Under the pieces are notes generated by a model. It searched no databases. It worked only from the letters and a program-made list of their open reading frames with translations, and was not told the origin of the DNA. This document shows, piece by piece, positions 42,867-52,404 of a stretch of 64,000 nt of DNA. The stretch is from CAVIQK01 sp963644945 (GTDB lineage: Bacteria > Bacillota > Clostridia > Christensenellales > DTU072). Numbering within the stretch: position 1 is the stretch's first letter; each line of letters begins with the position of its first letter. The translations under genes and the position numbers were made by a program. The stretch covers positions 142,710 through 206,709 of the forward strand of contig CAVIQK010000001.1 in NCBI GenBank assembly GCA_963644945.1. Reading direction: 5' to 3'.

Positions 42867-44771
42867 ATGAATGGTCAAATAGGAACATATTGTACAAGTA
42901 CGTTCTTTATGTTGTTGACGCTTGCTATTCTAGTCATGCGTACATTTTTCGTAATAAAACAAAAAAGCAGTAGAAGACGTTGCCTTTTCCTTTTGGGCGC
43001 AACCATGGCTTACGTGCTACTGGACGGAATGTTTGTCTCTACGTCGCTTAGTAAAAATGTCCCTCACGAAGCATTCGAAGTATCGGTTTTCCTTTTTTAC
43101 ATTGCATACGTAATACTTCCTTATGCATGGCACACATTTTCAAGAAACTTCGTAGGTCTTACGTTTAGAAAGGCTACAAAGATTATAGAAACAATCCCCC
43201 TTGTGGTACTACTTATACTTGTTATATCTTCGCCTTTTACGGGAGCGTTGTGGTCTTTTAGCGAGGAAGGTACTTACATAAGAGGACAGTGGTTTACTTT
43301 TTACACATGGTTAAACTTCTTCTATTACATCGAGCCTCTTATAGATATGGTCGTGATACTTTGCAAAAAGGAACAAAAGAACGAGCCGTATATGTTCAAA
43401 TCGGTGCTTATTTCGACAATACCTCTCATTGGCGCCGTCATCAACAACTTCGTTCTTCCTATATATATGATATATCCTTTCCAACCGTTCTGTTCGGTTG
43501 CCATGGTGTTACTCGCCTTCTTCTTCATGGGATCTGCGGAGCAAGAAATTTTGCAAACAGAACACCAAAAAGCCCTACAAGTGGCACTTGAAAAAGCCAA
43601 AGTCGCTACTCAAAAAGCCGAAGAAGCCAACAGAGTCAAGACGACGTTTTTGTCTAACGTCAGCCATGATATTCGCACCCCGATGAATGCTATTCTCAAC
43701 CTTACCAAAATCGCAATGGAAGAAAACGATGTGAATAATATGAAAGAATATCTCAATAAAATGGAGATATCCGAAAAATTCCTACTCGGACTTATCAACG
43801 ATATTTTGGATATGAGTAAGATAGAAAGCGGTGAGATGATTCTCAATAAAGACGCCCTCACGAGATCTGAATTTATCAAGACGGTCGATACCGTTATTGC
43901 GCCTATAATGGAAAGCAAAAAACTCAACTTCCACCAAGAACTACGCCCGGGAGAATTTACGATAGGTGTAGATAAATTGAGATTTAATCAAATATTCTTC
44001 AATTTGTTGTCAAATGCGTCAAAATTCACTCCGGAAGGGGGAGATGTTTGGTTCATTGTCGATAACATGGAGACCAACAACGATAAATTATTAATTAGAT
44101 TTATCGTAAGAGATACGGGTATCGGTATGAGCGAAGAATTCCAAAAGCATGTCTTTGAGCCGTTTTCAAGAGAAAGAAACGAACTTACCAAAGGTATTCA
44201 AGGGACAGGACTCGGACTACCTATCGTAAAGAGCCTGGTAGAAGCGATGGACGGTAGCATTTCGATAAAGAGTAAACTCGGCGAAGGCACCGAAGTCACC
44301 GTACTTCTCTCAGTCGATATTTTGTCAAGAGACGAAAGCGGAAAATGGGTGGACAAAGACGAGATCGAAGACAAAGATATTTCCGGACTCAATATACTGC
44401 TTGTCGAAGACAACGAACTCAATACTTATGTGGCAAAGACCATACTAGAAAGAAAGAAATGTAACGTCGAAGTCGCCGAAAACGGACAAATTGCCGTAGA
44501 TAAGTTTATTTTGTCGGAAGAAAATCATTTCGATGCAATATTGATGGATGTACGTATGCCGGTAATGGACGGTATCGAAGCGACCAAAAAGATTAGAGAA
44601 TTCGATAGAGCCGATGCAAAAACAGTGCCGATTATCGCAATGACCGCAGACGCTTTCGACGAAGAACGTAAAAAGACTTTGGATGCCGGCATGAATTATC
44701 ATTTGTCAAAGCCTATCGATTTTGAAAAACTCGACAATGTTTTGGCAGAGTGTACTCGCAAAAATAAATAA
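42867..44771 (+). CDS. Hybrid sensor histidine kinase with C-terminal receiver
   Basis: 634 aa. About seven N-terminal membrane helices (roughly 11-221) form an integral sensor; a short coiled coil (234-257) leads to HisKA with phospho-His267 (SNVSHDIRTPMNAI), then HATPase motifs NLLSNASKFTPEGG, DTGIGM and GTGLGLPIVKSL. A receiver domain with Asp561 (LMDVRMPVMDG) ends the protein. It needs an HPt protein to pass phosphate onward, and one is encoded downstream. The ATG at 42867 follows AAAGGTG and is chosen over a GTG at 42858. Confidence 0.92.
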   Translation: MNGQIGTYCTSTFFMLLTLAILVMRTFFVIKQKSSRRRCLFLLGATMAYVLLDGMFVSTSLSKNVPHEAFEVSVFLFYIAYVILPYAWHTFSRNFVGLTFRKATKIIETIPLVVLLILVISSPFTGALWSFSEEGTYIRGQWFTFYTWLNFFYYIEPLIDMVVILCKKEQKNEPYMFKSVLISTIPLIGAVINNFVLPIYMIYPFQPFCSVAMVLLAFFFMGSAEQEILQTEHQKALQVALEKAKVATQKAEEANRVKTTFLSNVSHDIRTPMNAILNLTKIAMEENDVNNMKEYLNKMEISEKFLLGLINDILDMSKIESGEMILNKDALTRSEFIKTVDTVIAPIMESKKLNFHQELRPGEFTIGVDKLRFNQIFFNLLSNASKFTPEGGDVWFIVDNMETNNDKLLIRFIVRDTGIGMSEEFQKHVFEPFSRERNELTKGIQGTGLGLPIVKSLVEAMDGSISIKSKLGEGTEVTVLLSVDILSRDESGKWVDKDEIEDKDISGLNILLVEDNELNTYVAKTILERKKCNVEVAENGQIAVDKFILSEENHFDAILMDVRMPVMDGIEATKKIREFDRADAKTVPIIAMTADAFDEERKKTLDAGMNYHLSKPIDFEKLDNVLAECTRKNK

Positions 44772-44795
44772 AACGACTAACGGAATGAGGGGAAA

Positions 44796-46307
44796 ATGAA
44801 AAACAGGATTTTGATAGTCGATGACGTCGAACTCAACAGAGAGATGCTTGCCCTAATGCTTGGCAACAAGTATGATTTCCTTTATGCCAAAAACGGAATA
44901 GAGGCAATCGAGATTTTGGGCGGAGATAAAAGCATCGACCTAATACTACTTGACGTCAACATGCCCGATATGGACGGATTCGAAGTCTTACGTATAATGA
45001 ACGAAAGGCACTGGATAGACGAATTCCCCGTAATTATCATATCGGCAGAGGACAGTACGGAATATATAACTAAGGCTTACCAATTGGGTGTTTCGGACTT
45101 TTTGAGTCGTCCGTTCCGCACGATAATCGTTCAACGTCGTGTAGAAAACACTTTGTCAATGTACGCCAACCAAAAGAAATTGATCAAAGTCGTCGAAAAT
45201 CAAATATGGGATAGAGAAAAGGTAAGCAATTCGATGATAAATATTTTCAGCAATATCATCGAACTGAGAAATCATGAGTCGGGCAGTCATACCCTCAACG
45301 TCCAAAAGATTACCGGACTACTTCTCCATAAACTGGTAGAGATGACCGGCAGATATAATATAAGCAGTTCGGATATTGCTCTAATATCGTCGCTTTCTGC
45401 ACTCCACGATATAGGCAAAATAAAAATTCCCGAAAGCGTTCTCAACAAGCCCGGGAAACTTACCCCCGATGAGTGGGAATTGATGAAAACTCACACGACC
45501 GAAGGGGAAAAGATTTTGAAGGCATCCGACCTTGACCAAAACAGCAAGTTCGCCCGTACCGCAAGGAATATTTGTAGATGGCATCACGAAAAATATGACG
45601 GCAAAGGGTATCCCGACGGACTGGTCGGCGACAATATACCGATAGAGGCGCAAGTCGTATCGCTTGCAGATGTCTATGACGCACTCACAAGCGAAAGGTG
45701 TTATAAGAAGGCTTTTTCGCATGACGAGGCAATAAGAATGATCCTTGGCGGAGAATGCGGAGCGTTCAATCCCTTACTGCTAAAATGTTTGGAAGAAGTG
45801 TCCGATGTGCTGGGAGATATTAAAAAATCAATAGAAAACGGCTTTACCATCGATGAAAAAAGAGATGTTGCGCTCATGACCGACGAGATTTTGGGAGAGT
45901 CGAAACTTCCGCAAGAAAACACTTTGCGAAGACTCCTAAACAACGAGAAAAAGAAGAAAGAGTTTTTCATGGACTGTGCCGACGGCATACAATTCGAATA
46001 TGACAAACTCCTACACAAAACAATATTCGTAAATCTAAAAGTCGGTAGCGAAGGAAGTCACAAAGTCATGTTTACGACAAGAGACAGCGAAGGCAATATT
46101 TTGATTCCGAAATATTGGGACAAATTGAGATCTTGCCTTGTGAAAACTACCAAAGAAAATCCTATTGTAGAAACCGATCTCGAATTGCTACTTGACGGAG
46201 TTTTGGTCCCGTATCACGCCAAAGCGATGGCAGTGTGGCCGGAAATAGGCAACGAATATATAAGCGTCCTAGGACACTTTACACCGATAAATAAACAAAC
46301 TAAATAG
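44796..46307 (+). CDS. Response regulator with HD-GYP output domain
   Basis: 503 aa. The N-terminal receiver has phospho-acceptor Asp53 (LLDVNMPDMDG); the usual Lys near position 105 is Arg (FLSRPF). The HD-GYP domain has HD at 204-205 (ALHDIGKIKIPESVLNKPGKL) and HHEKYDGKGYPDG at 263-275, with the residues needed for c-di-GMP phosphodiesterase activity. A C-terminal region of about 160 residues has no recognised family. It presumably links the phosphorelay to c-di-GMP or a related signal. Starts behind AGGGG, 24 bases after the kinase. Confidence 0.9.
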   Translation: MKNRILIVDDVELNREMLALMLGNKYDFLYAKNGIEAIEILGGDKSIDLILLDVNMPDMDGFEVLRIMNERHWIDEFPVIIISAEDSTEYITKAYQLGVSDFLSRPFRTIIVQRRVENTLSMYANQKKLIKVVENQIWDREKVSNSMINIFSNIIELRNHESGSHTLNVQKITGLLLHKLVEMTGRYNISSSDIALISSLSALHDIGKIKIPESVLNKPGKLTPDEWELMKTHTTEGEKILKASDLDQNSKFARTARNICRWHHEKYDGKGYPDGLVGDNIPIEAQVVSLADVYDALTSERCYKKAFSHDEAIRMILGGECGAFNPLLLKCLEEVSDVLGDIKKSIENGFTIDEKRDVALMTDEILGESKLPQENTLRRLLNNEKKKKEFFMDCADGIQFEYDKLLHKTIFVNLKVGSEGSHKVMFTTRDSEGNILIPKYWDKLRSCLVKTTKENPIVETDLELLLDGVLVPYHAKAMAVWPEIGNEYISVLGHFTPINKQTK

Positions 46308-46328
46308 ACAGGCTAAAGGAGAATGAAA

Positions 46329-46682
46329 ATGAAAAGTATCGAACAATTTTATGTAAATATGGGAACAACCGCAAAAGAAGTCGTCAACAGACTCGGCGGA
46401 GATGCCGAAACCGTAAAACTTTTTTTGTCTAAATTCAAAGACGACAAGACTTTCGAAGGATTCAAAAAGGCTCTTGACGAAGGAGATACCCCCGTCGCTT
46501 TTCGTGCCGTACATACATTGAAAGGCGTATGTGCGAATTTGGGACTTGAAAACCTTTACAAAAAGGCTTACGACGTGACCGAAATGTTGAGAGCAGGGAA
46601 TCTCGAAGAAGCAAGAGAGGCCTACCCCTCGCTAGAAGAATTATATAATAATGCTATCGAGGAAATAAACAAATTAGTTTAG
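46329..46682 (+). CDS. HPt phosphotransfer protein
   Basis: 117-aa helical bundle with the HPt signature FRAVHTLKGVCANLGLENL; phospho-acceptor is His62. As a stand-alone shuttle it would accept phosphate from the receiver of the hybrid kinase and pass it to the HD-GYP regulator, completing a four-step relay in one operon. The ATG at 46329 has better spacing from AAAGGAG than the one six bases upstream. Its stop overlaps the stop of the convergent MATE gene by four bases. Confidence 0.9.
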   Translation: MKSIEQFYVNMGTTAKEVVNRLGGDAETVKLFLSKFKDDKTFEGFKKALDEGDTPVAFRAVHTLKGVCANLGLENLYKKAYDVTEMLRAGNLEEAREAYPSLEELYNNAIEEINKLV

Positions 46683-48037
46683 TTTTGGAGATTTAGTTCT
46701 TCTTTTTTCCATAAAGAGAATTGTTTGAAAACCAGTATTAGACCGATTATCGTGGTGACGGTTTCGGATATGGGGAATGATATCCATGTATAGTTGAGCC
46801 CCAAAAACGAAAAACCGTAAAAGATGGGGATCAAACAGACAATTTGTCTTACTATCGACAAAATAATGCTTTCGGTGTTTTTGCCGATCGCTTGGAAAAA
46901 TACCGGAAGAAGTAAAGAAAATGCCGCAGGGAAAAAACTTGCTCCGATTATTCTAAATGCAATTTCACCAATCGACAAGACGGTCGCATCCTTAGAGAAG
47001 ATGCCGATGAAAGTCTTTGGGAAAAATTCAAAACAAATAATTCCTATTGCCATAAACGAGGCAGATATTATGAGCGCATCCCACAGGATGCGTTTTGTTC
47101 TTTTGTAGAGTTTTTGGGTATAGTTATAACTTAAAACGGGAATAATTGCGGTTTGCAAACCAAAAAGCGGAATAAAGAAGAAACTTTGGAGTTTGTAGTA
47201 AAGACCGAGTACGGTGACCGCTTCGTCGCAAAAACCCGACAAAATGGCATTGAGCGCAACAATATATATAGTGTACATAAGTTGCATTATTATGGACGAT
47301 ATTCCGTACCTATATATACTACCGACATTTTGTATGAGTTCTTTGAATTTGGGCGGTAGGTGGAAACCGTGGATGCCTACGATTATTGCCGATACGAATT
47401 GACCGATTACGGTGGCAATGGCTGCTCCCATAACACCCATGGGTTCGAGGGAACCAAGTCCAAAAATGAAAATCCAATCGAGGACAATGTTGGTTATGGC
47501 ACCGGCGAGTTGGGCGATCATCGGAATTACCATGTTGCCGTGAGATTGGTGAATTTTGGTCCATGTCCCTTCGAGGAAGGTCCCGAGACTTCCTATACAG
47601 ACGATCATGCCGTATTGGTAGGCATAATCTCTACCTATTTCGGAATTTATCATAAGATTTACGTACGGACGCATTGTGAGTGCCGAACAAGATGCAAAAA
47701 TTATCCAAGTAAAAACGGCAAGCACCATGCCCGTTCCCGCAACCGATTTTGCTCTTTTTGATTCTCCCGTAGCATAAAGTTTTGCCATGTAGGTATCTAC
47801 GCCTACACCGGTTCCTACCGAAAATGCCGTTATGATAAGTTGGATGGGATAAATTACCGAAAGTGCGGTTAGACCGTCAAGCGAAAACCTGCCGACAAAA
47901 AGACTGTCCACTATATTATATAAGGATAGGACGAGTTGGGACAACATGACGGGCGGTGCCGTCCTAAGTAAAACTTTCCAAATACTGCCCGCTCCGAAAA
48001 AACGGGCTTCCTCTTCGGGGGTCAACGATTGTTTCAT
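46679..48037 (-). CDS. MATE-family multidrug/sodium exporter
   Basis: A 452-aa, 12-TM cytosolic-membrane exporter. The N-terminal region PPVMLSQLVLSLYNIVDSLFVGRF and the repeated 'M-x-M/A-P-M-x-A-Q' style motifs mark the NorM/DinF-like group of Na+- or H+-coupled drug exporters. Substrate unknown. It faces the phosphorelay tail-to-tail, with a four-base stop overlap. Confidence 0.9.
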   Translation of the reverse strand: MKQSLTPEEEARFFGAGSIWKVLLRTAPPVMLSQLVLSLYNIVDSLFVGRFSLDGLTALSVIYPIQLIITAFSVGTGVGVDTYMAKLYATGESKRAKSVAGTGMVLAVFTWIIFASCSALTMRPYVNLMINSEIGRDYAYQYGMIVCIGSLGTFLEGTWTKIHQSHGNMVIPMIAQLAGAITNIVLDWIFIFGLGSLEPMGVMGAAIATVIGQFVSAIIVGIHGFHLPPKFKELIQNVGSIYRYGISSIIMQLMYTIYIVALNAILSGFCDEAVTVLGLYYKLQSFFFIPLFGLQTAIIPVLSYNYTQKLYKRTKRILWDALIISASFMAIGIICFEFFPKTFIGIFSKDATVLSIGEIAFRIIGASFFPAAFSLLLPVFFQAIGKNTESIILSIVRQIVCLIPIFYGFSFLGLNYTWISFPISETVTTIIGLILVFKQFSLWKKEELNLQN

Positions 48038-48068
48038 TTTTTAGCCTAAATTCTTCAATACAAGCAAA

Positions 48069-48097
48069 ATAATATCACTATGATTTTGGGAGTGCAA
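48069..48097 (-). promoter_or_regulatory. Promoter for the MATE gene
   Basis: Minus-strand TTGCAC (48092-48097), 17 bases, TATTAT (48069-48074). Confidence 0.55.
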
Positions 48098-48153
48098 GTA
48101 TTTTGGGCATTTGAAAAAGTCTTAAAAAAATCAAAAAAATAAATTGAAAAGAG

Positions 48154-48182
48154 TTGACAGAGGCTTGCTTTACGGTTAAACT
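48154..48182 (+). promoter_or_regulatory. Promoter of the S10 ribosomal operon
   Basis: TTGACA (48154-48159), 17 bases, TAAACT (48177-48182). The 80-base leader contains a small CACAC-GGATGA-GTGTG hairpin (48210-48225) before the AGGAGG of rpsJ. Confidence 0.6.
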
Positions 48183-48270
48183 AAGAGAGCATGTGAAGTC
48201 TGCATGATACACACGGATGAGTGTGCAAGTAAAGAAAACAAGCAAATATCCATTTTAGGAGGTTAAATAA

Positions 48271-48579
48271 ATGGCAGGTCAAAAAATTAGGATTAAGCTG
48301 AAAGCTTACGATCATAACCTTATTGACAATTCAGCAGAAAAGATTGTTGAAACTGCAAAGCGCACAGGCGCCAATGTTTCAGGTCCGATTCCGCTCCCTA
48401 CTGATAAGGAAGTCGTAACCATTCTCCGTTCTCCACACAAGTACAAAGACAGCAGAGAGCAGTTCGAATTGAGGACGCACAAGCGTCTCATCGACATTTA
48501 CAACAGCACGGCAAAGACGGTAGAGTCTCTTATGAAACTCGATTTACCGGCAGGTGTCGACATCCAAATCAAACTGTAA
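48271..48579 (+). CDS. rpsJ: 30S ribosomal protein S10
   Basis: 102 aa. IRIKLKAYDHNLIDNSAEKI and RTHKRLIDIYNS identify S10, which also binds NusB in antitermination. First gene of the S10 block, with AGGAGG ahead of it. rpsL, rpsG, fusA and tuf are not directly upstream, unlike in many Bacillota. Confidence 0.98.
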   Translation: MAGQKIRIKLKAYDHNLIDNSAEKIVETAKRTGANVSGPIPLPTDKEVVTILRSPHKYKDSREQFELRTHKRLIDIYNSTAKTVESLMKLDLPAGVDIQIKL

Positions 48580-48592
48580 GGAGGGGCGTATT

Positions 48593-49228
48593 ATGAAGAA
48601 AGCAATCTTAGGTACGAAACTCGGAATGAGTCAAATCTTTACAGAAGACGGTACTGTTGTGCCGGTAACCGTAATCGAGGCAGGTCCTTGCGTGGTAACA
48701 CAAAAGAAGACTGTCGAAAAAGACGGTTATTCCGCAGTGCAAGTCGCATTTGGAAAAGTTAAAGAAAACAACGTGAACAAGTGCAGAAAAGGTCAATTCC
48801 AAAAAGCCGGCGTCGAGGCAAAGAAATATCTTCGTGAATTCCGTCTTGACAATGCCGATGCAATGGAAGTCGGTCAAGTTATCAACTGCACCGAATTTGC
48901 TTCTAGCGACAAAGTTGACGTCGTAGGCACAAGCAAAGGTCACGGATACACAGGCGTTATCAAGAGATGGAATCAACAAAGAGTTGGATCCATGACTCAC
49001 GGTACCGGTCCTATTCACCGTTCCCCCGGTTCTATGGCAGCATGTTCCGATCCTAGCAGAGTCTTCAAAAACAAGAAGATGGCAGGACAATGGGGACACG
49101 AACAAGTTACTGTTCAAGGTCTTACAATCGTCAAAGTTGACGAAGCACGCAACCTTATTTTAATCAAGGGTGGCGTACCCGGACCTAAGGGTGGACTTGT
49201 TATCATTAAAGATAGCGTCAAAGCGTAA
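48593..49228 (+). CDS. rplC: 50S ribosomal protein L3
   Basis: 211 aa. ILGTKLGMSQIF at the start and THGTGPIHRSPGSMAACSDP in the loop that nears the peptidyl transferase centre. The ATG at 48593 follows AAGGAGGGG; upstream codons belong to rpsJ. rplD begins 14 bases on. Confidence 0.97.
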   Translation: MKKAILGTKLGMSQIFTEDGTVVPVTVIEAGPCVVTQKKTVEKDGYSAVQVAFGKVKENNVNKCRKGQFQKAGVEAKKYLREFRLDNADAMEVGQVINCTEFASSDKVDVVGTSKGHGYTGVIKRWNQQRVGSMTHGTGPIHRSPGSMAACSDPSRVFKNKKMAGQWGHEQVTVQGLTIVKVDEARNLILIKGGVPGPKGGLVIIKDSVKA

Positions 49229-49242
49229 GGGAGGATAGACTC

Positions 49243-49872
49243 ATGGCAGAACTAAAAGTATTAAACCAACAAGGTCAAGAAGTCAAAACCCTGACGGTAG
49301 AAGACAAAGTCTTTGGCGCCGAATATAACGAAGCGCTTATCCATCAGGTAGTCGTCGCTCAACTAGCCAACAAACGTCAAGGCACGAAATCTGCTCTTAC
49401 CCGTACAGAAGTTTCGGGTGGCGGTATCAAACCTTTCAGACAAAAAGGCACCGGTAGAGCACGTCAAGGAAGCATTAGAGCACCTCAATTCATCAAAGGT
49501 GGTGTCGTCTTTGCTCCGAAGCCCAGAGATTTTTCCAAGAAAATCAATAAGAAGATGAACAGAGCAGCCCTTTGCTCCGCTCTTTCGGAAAAAGTTAGAA
49601 GCGGTGAGTTCGTCGTAGTAGATAAAATCCAACTCGACGATTGCAAAACAAAACTTATGGTTCAAGTTTTGAAAGCACTCGGCGCCGACAACGCACTCGT
49701 TGTTCTTGATGCAGAAAACGTCAACGTTGTCAGAGCAACTTCCAACATTCCCTGTGTAGAAACCGTGGATGTCAAACTCGTCAACGTTTACGACGTAGTA
49801 AGATGCCACAAATTGGTTGCTACTGAAGAATCGGTCAAAGCGCTCGAAAAAGCTCTTACGGAGGTACTATAA
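49243..49872 (+). CDS. rplD: 50S ribosomal protein L4
   Basis: 209 aa. GGIKPFRQKGTGRARQGSIRAP is the extended loop reaching the peptide exit tunnel. Starts after GGGAGG. rplW follows two bases later. Confidence 0.98.
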   Translation: MAELKVLNQQGQEVKTLTVEDKVFGAEYNEALIHQVVVAQLANKRQGTKSALTRTEVSGGGIKPFRQKGTGRARQGSIRAPQFIKGGVVFAPKPRDFSKKINKKMNRAALCSALSEKVRSGEFVVVDKIQLDDCKTKLMVQVLKALGADNALVVLDAENVNVVRATSNIPCVETVDVKLVNVYDVVRCHKLVATEESVKALEKALTEVL

Positions 49873-49874
49873 TA

Positions 49875-50165
49875 ATGAAAGCACATGATATTATCATTAG
49901 ACCTATTCTTTCAGAAAAAACTTTTGCGGGAATCCCCTCAAAAACTTACACTTTCGAAGTCGCCAAAGATTCAACAAAAACCCAAGTTAAAATGGCAGTT
50001 GAAGAAATATTCGGTGTAAAAGTTGACAAAGTCAACACCACCAATTACGACGGAAAAGTTAAAAGACTCGGTCGCCACGAAGGCAAGACCGCCGCATATA
50101 AGAAGGCAGTCGTGGTTTTGACGGCAGACTCTAAGTCTATCGAATTCTTCGATAGCCTTGCATAA
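49875..50165 (+). CDS. rplW: 50S ribosomal protein L23
   Basis: 96 aa. DIIIRPILSEKTF and the basic C-terminal strand region VGRHEGKTAAYKKAVV-like segment identify L23, a docking site at the exit tunnel for SRP and trigger factor. Tightly coupled to rplD. Confidence 0.97.
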   Translation: MKAHDIIIRPILSEKTFAGIPSKTYTFEVAKDSTKTQVKMAVEEIFGVKVDKVNTTNYDGKVKRLGRHEGKTAAYKKAVVVLTADSKSIEFFDSLA

Positions 50166-50179
50166 GGAGGTAGAGAGAA

Positions 50180-51007
50180 ATGGCAGTCAAAGTTTATAAA
50201 CCTACTTCGCCGGGACGTCGTTTTATGTCGGTTTCGACTTATAGCGAAATCACTACAACTACTCCCGAAAGAAGTTTACTTGTAAGCAAAAATAAATCCG
50301 GCGGTAGAAATGCCAACGGTAGAATCACTGTTCGCCACATCGGCGGAGGCAACAGAGTCAAATATCGTATAATTGACTTCAAACGTAACAAAGACGGTAT
50401 CCCCGCAGTCGTCAAGACTATCGAATACGATCCCAATCGTAGCGCAAACATTGCACTTCTCGTATATGCAGACGGCGAAAAGAGATACATCCTTGCTCCT
50501 AACGGACTTTGCGTAGGCGACAAGGTTTTGTCCGGTGAAGGTGCCGATATCAAAGTAGGCAACGCATTGAAACTCTGTGATATTCCTGTCGGTACAACCG
50601 TACACAATATCGAAATGCTCCCCGGAGCAGGCGGAAAAGTTGCCAGAAGCGCAGGTGTCTTTGCACAACTTATGGCAAAAGAGGGCAAAATGGCCACACT
50701 TCGTATGCCTAGCGGTGAAATGAGATATGTTCTCGCTCAATGCAAAGCAACGATCGGTGTTGTCGGCAACGAAGAACACGCCAACGTTTCTTTAGGTAAA
50801 GCCGGAAGAAAACGTCACATGGGCGTCAAACCGACAGTACGTGGTGTCGTTATGAACCCTTGCGATCACCCGCATGGTGGTGGTGAAGGTAAATCCCCTA
50901 TCGGTATGCCTTCTCCTGTAACTCCTTGGGGTAAACCTGCACTCGGTTACAAGACCAGAAAGAAAAAGAACAGAACAAACAAGTTCATCATTAAGCGCAT
51001 CAATTAG
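50180..51007 (+). CDS. rplB: 50S ribosomal protein L2
   Basis: 275 aa. KPTSPGRRFMSVSTYSEI at the start and NPCDHPHGGGEGKSPIG near the C-terminus, the latter with the conserved His close to the peptidyl transferase centre. Preceded by AAGGAGG. Confidence 0.98.
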   Translation: MAVKVYKPTSPGRRFMSVSTYSEITTTTPERSLLVSKNKSGGRNANGRITVRHIGGGNRVKYRIIDFKRNKDGIPAVVKTIEYDPNRSANIALLVYADGEKRYILAPNGLCVGDKVLSGEGADIKVGNALKLCDIPVGTTVHNIEMLPGAGGKVARSAGVFAQLMAKEGKMATLRMPSGEMRYVLAQCKATIGVVGNEEHANVSLGKAGRKRHMGVKPTVRGVVMNPCDHPHGGGEGKSPIGMPSPVTPWGKPALGYKTRKKKNRTNKFIIKRIN

Positions 51008-51018
51008 GAGATAAAGAT

Positions 51019-51297
51019 ATGAGTAGATCTATTAAGAAAGGACCTTTCGTAGAAGAAAGCCTATATAAAAGAATTGTCGCTATGAATGAAAGCGGTGAAA
51101 AACGCCCCGTCAAGACTTGGTCAAGAAGTTCGACAATATTCCCTGAATTTGTCGGTCACACCATCGCAGTCCATGACGGAAAGAAACATGTCCCCGTATA
51201 TATTACGGAAGATATGGTCGGTTTGAAACTCGGTGAATTCGCTCCCACAAGAACATTTAAGGGACATGCCGGTGGAAAATCAACCGGTGGCAAGTAA
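51019..51297 (+). CDS. rpsS: 30S ribosomal protein S19
   Basis: 92 aa. RSIKKGPFVEESL and FPEFVGHTIAVHDGKKHVPVYI are the family signatures. Binds 16S rRNA with S13 in the head. Confidence 0.98.
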   Translation: MSRSIKKGPFVEESLYKRIVAMNESGEKRPVKTWSRSSTIFPEFVGHTIAVHDGKKHVPVYITEDMVGLKLGEFAPTRTFKGHAGGKSTGGK

Positions 51298-51311
51298 CAG
51301 GAGGCTTTACA

Positions 51312-51698
51312 ATGGCAACAAGAATTAGAGAAAAAGCATTACAAAGACAAGAAACGGCCGATAAACGTCCTTACGCAGTCGCTAAGAACGTCCGTATCTC
51401 ACCTTACAAGGTAAGAGCCGTCCTAGATGTCATCAGAGGCAAAAAGCTTGTTGAAGCCGAAGCAATTTTGAAGGCTCTCAATAAATCAAGCTGTGATCCT
51501 GTTTTGAAAGTAGTCAAATCGGCTGCCGCCAACGCAGAAAACAATCTTGGAATGAATCGTGACGAACTTTACGTGGCAGAGTGCTTTGCAGATCAAGGCA
51601 CAACTCTCAAGAGATATATGCCCAAAGCACACGGCAGAGCAGCGTCTTTACTAAAACGCACCAGCCACATCACAGTCATTCTCGACGCAGCAAAATAG
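51312..51698 (+). CDS. rplV: 50S ribosomal protein L22
   Basis: 128 aa. RISPYKVRAVLDVIRGK and the hairpin segment MPKAHGRAASLLKRTSHITV, which lines the exit tunnel. AGGAGG upstream. Confidence 0.98.
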   Translation: MATRIREKALQRQETADKRPYAVAKNVRISPYKVRAVLDVIRGKKLVEAEAILKALNKSSCDPVLKVVKSAAANAENNLGMNRDELYVAECFADQGTTLKRYMPKAHGRAASLLKRTSHITVILDAAK

Positions 51699-51708
51699 GA
51701 GGTATATC

Positions 51709-52404
51709 ATGGGACAGAAAGTTAATCCGCACGGTTTAAGAGTCGGCGTTATCCAAGGTTGGAATTCTCAATGGTATGCAAATAAAGCAAACTTTGGTAA
51801 AAACCTTAAAGAAGACAACGATATAAGAAAACATCTTACAAAAAATTATGCAGATTCTGCAATCTCCAAGATTTCCATCGAGAGAGCAGCTAATGTGCTT
51901 ACCGTTGATATGTATTGTGGCCGTCCCGGTGTAGCAATCGGAAAAGCCGCCGAAAACGTCGAAAAGATGAAGAAAGAAATCGCTTTGATCGTCAATGGCA
52001 AACCCCAAAGACATTCAAACGAAGTCGCAAAAGTTATCAACGTAAATGTTCACGAAGTGAAGAGAGTCGATATTGACGCAACACTTGTCGCAGAAAACAT
52101 CGCACACCAACTTGAAAGAAGAATTCAATTCAGACGTGCTATGAAACAAGCAATGACAAGAGCAATGAAGTCAGGTGCAAGAGGAGTCAAAACCATGGTT
52201 TCCGGCCGTCTTGACGGAGCAGAAATTGCTAGATGCGAACATTACCATGAAGGTTCTATTCCGCTTCAAACATTGAGAGCAAATATAGATTACGGTACCG
52301 CCAACGCCCACACCACTTACGGTGTCATCGGTGTCAAGGTATGGATTTATAAAGGTGAAGTCTTCAATGCTAAGATCACCGACAACAAAGGAGGGCAAGA
52401 CTAA
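51709..52404 (+). CDS. rpsC: 30S ribosomal protein S3
   Basis: 231 aa. MGQKVNPHGLRVGVIQGW, the type II KH domain, then QFRRAMKQAMTRAMKSGARG in the mRNA-helicase region. Its stop overlaps the rplP ATG by one base. Confidence 0.98.
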   Translation: MGQKVNPHGLRVGVIQGWNSQWYANKANFGKNLKEDNDIRKHLTKNYADSAISKISIERAANVLTVDMYCGRPGVAIGKAAENVEKMKKEIALIVNGKPQRHSNEVAKVINVNVHEVKRVDIDATLVAENIAHQLERRIQFRRAMKQAMTRAMKSGARGVKTMVSGRLDGAEIARCEHYHEGSIPLQTLRANIDYGTANAHTTYGVIGVKVWIYKGEVFNAKITDNKGGQD

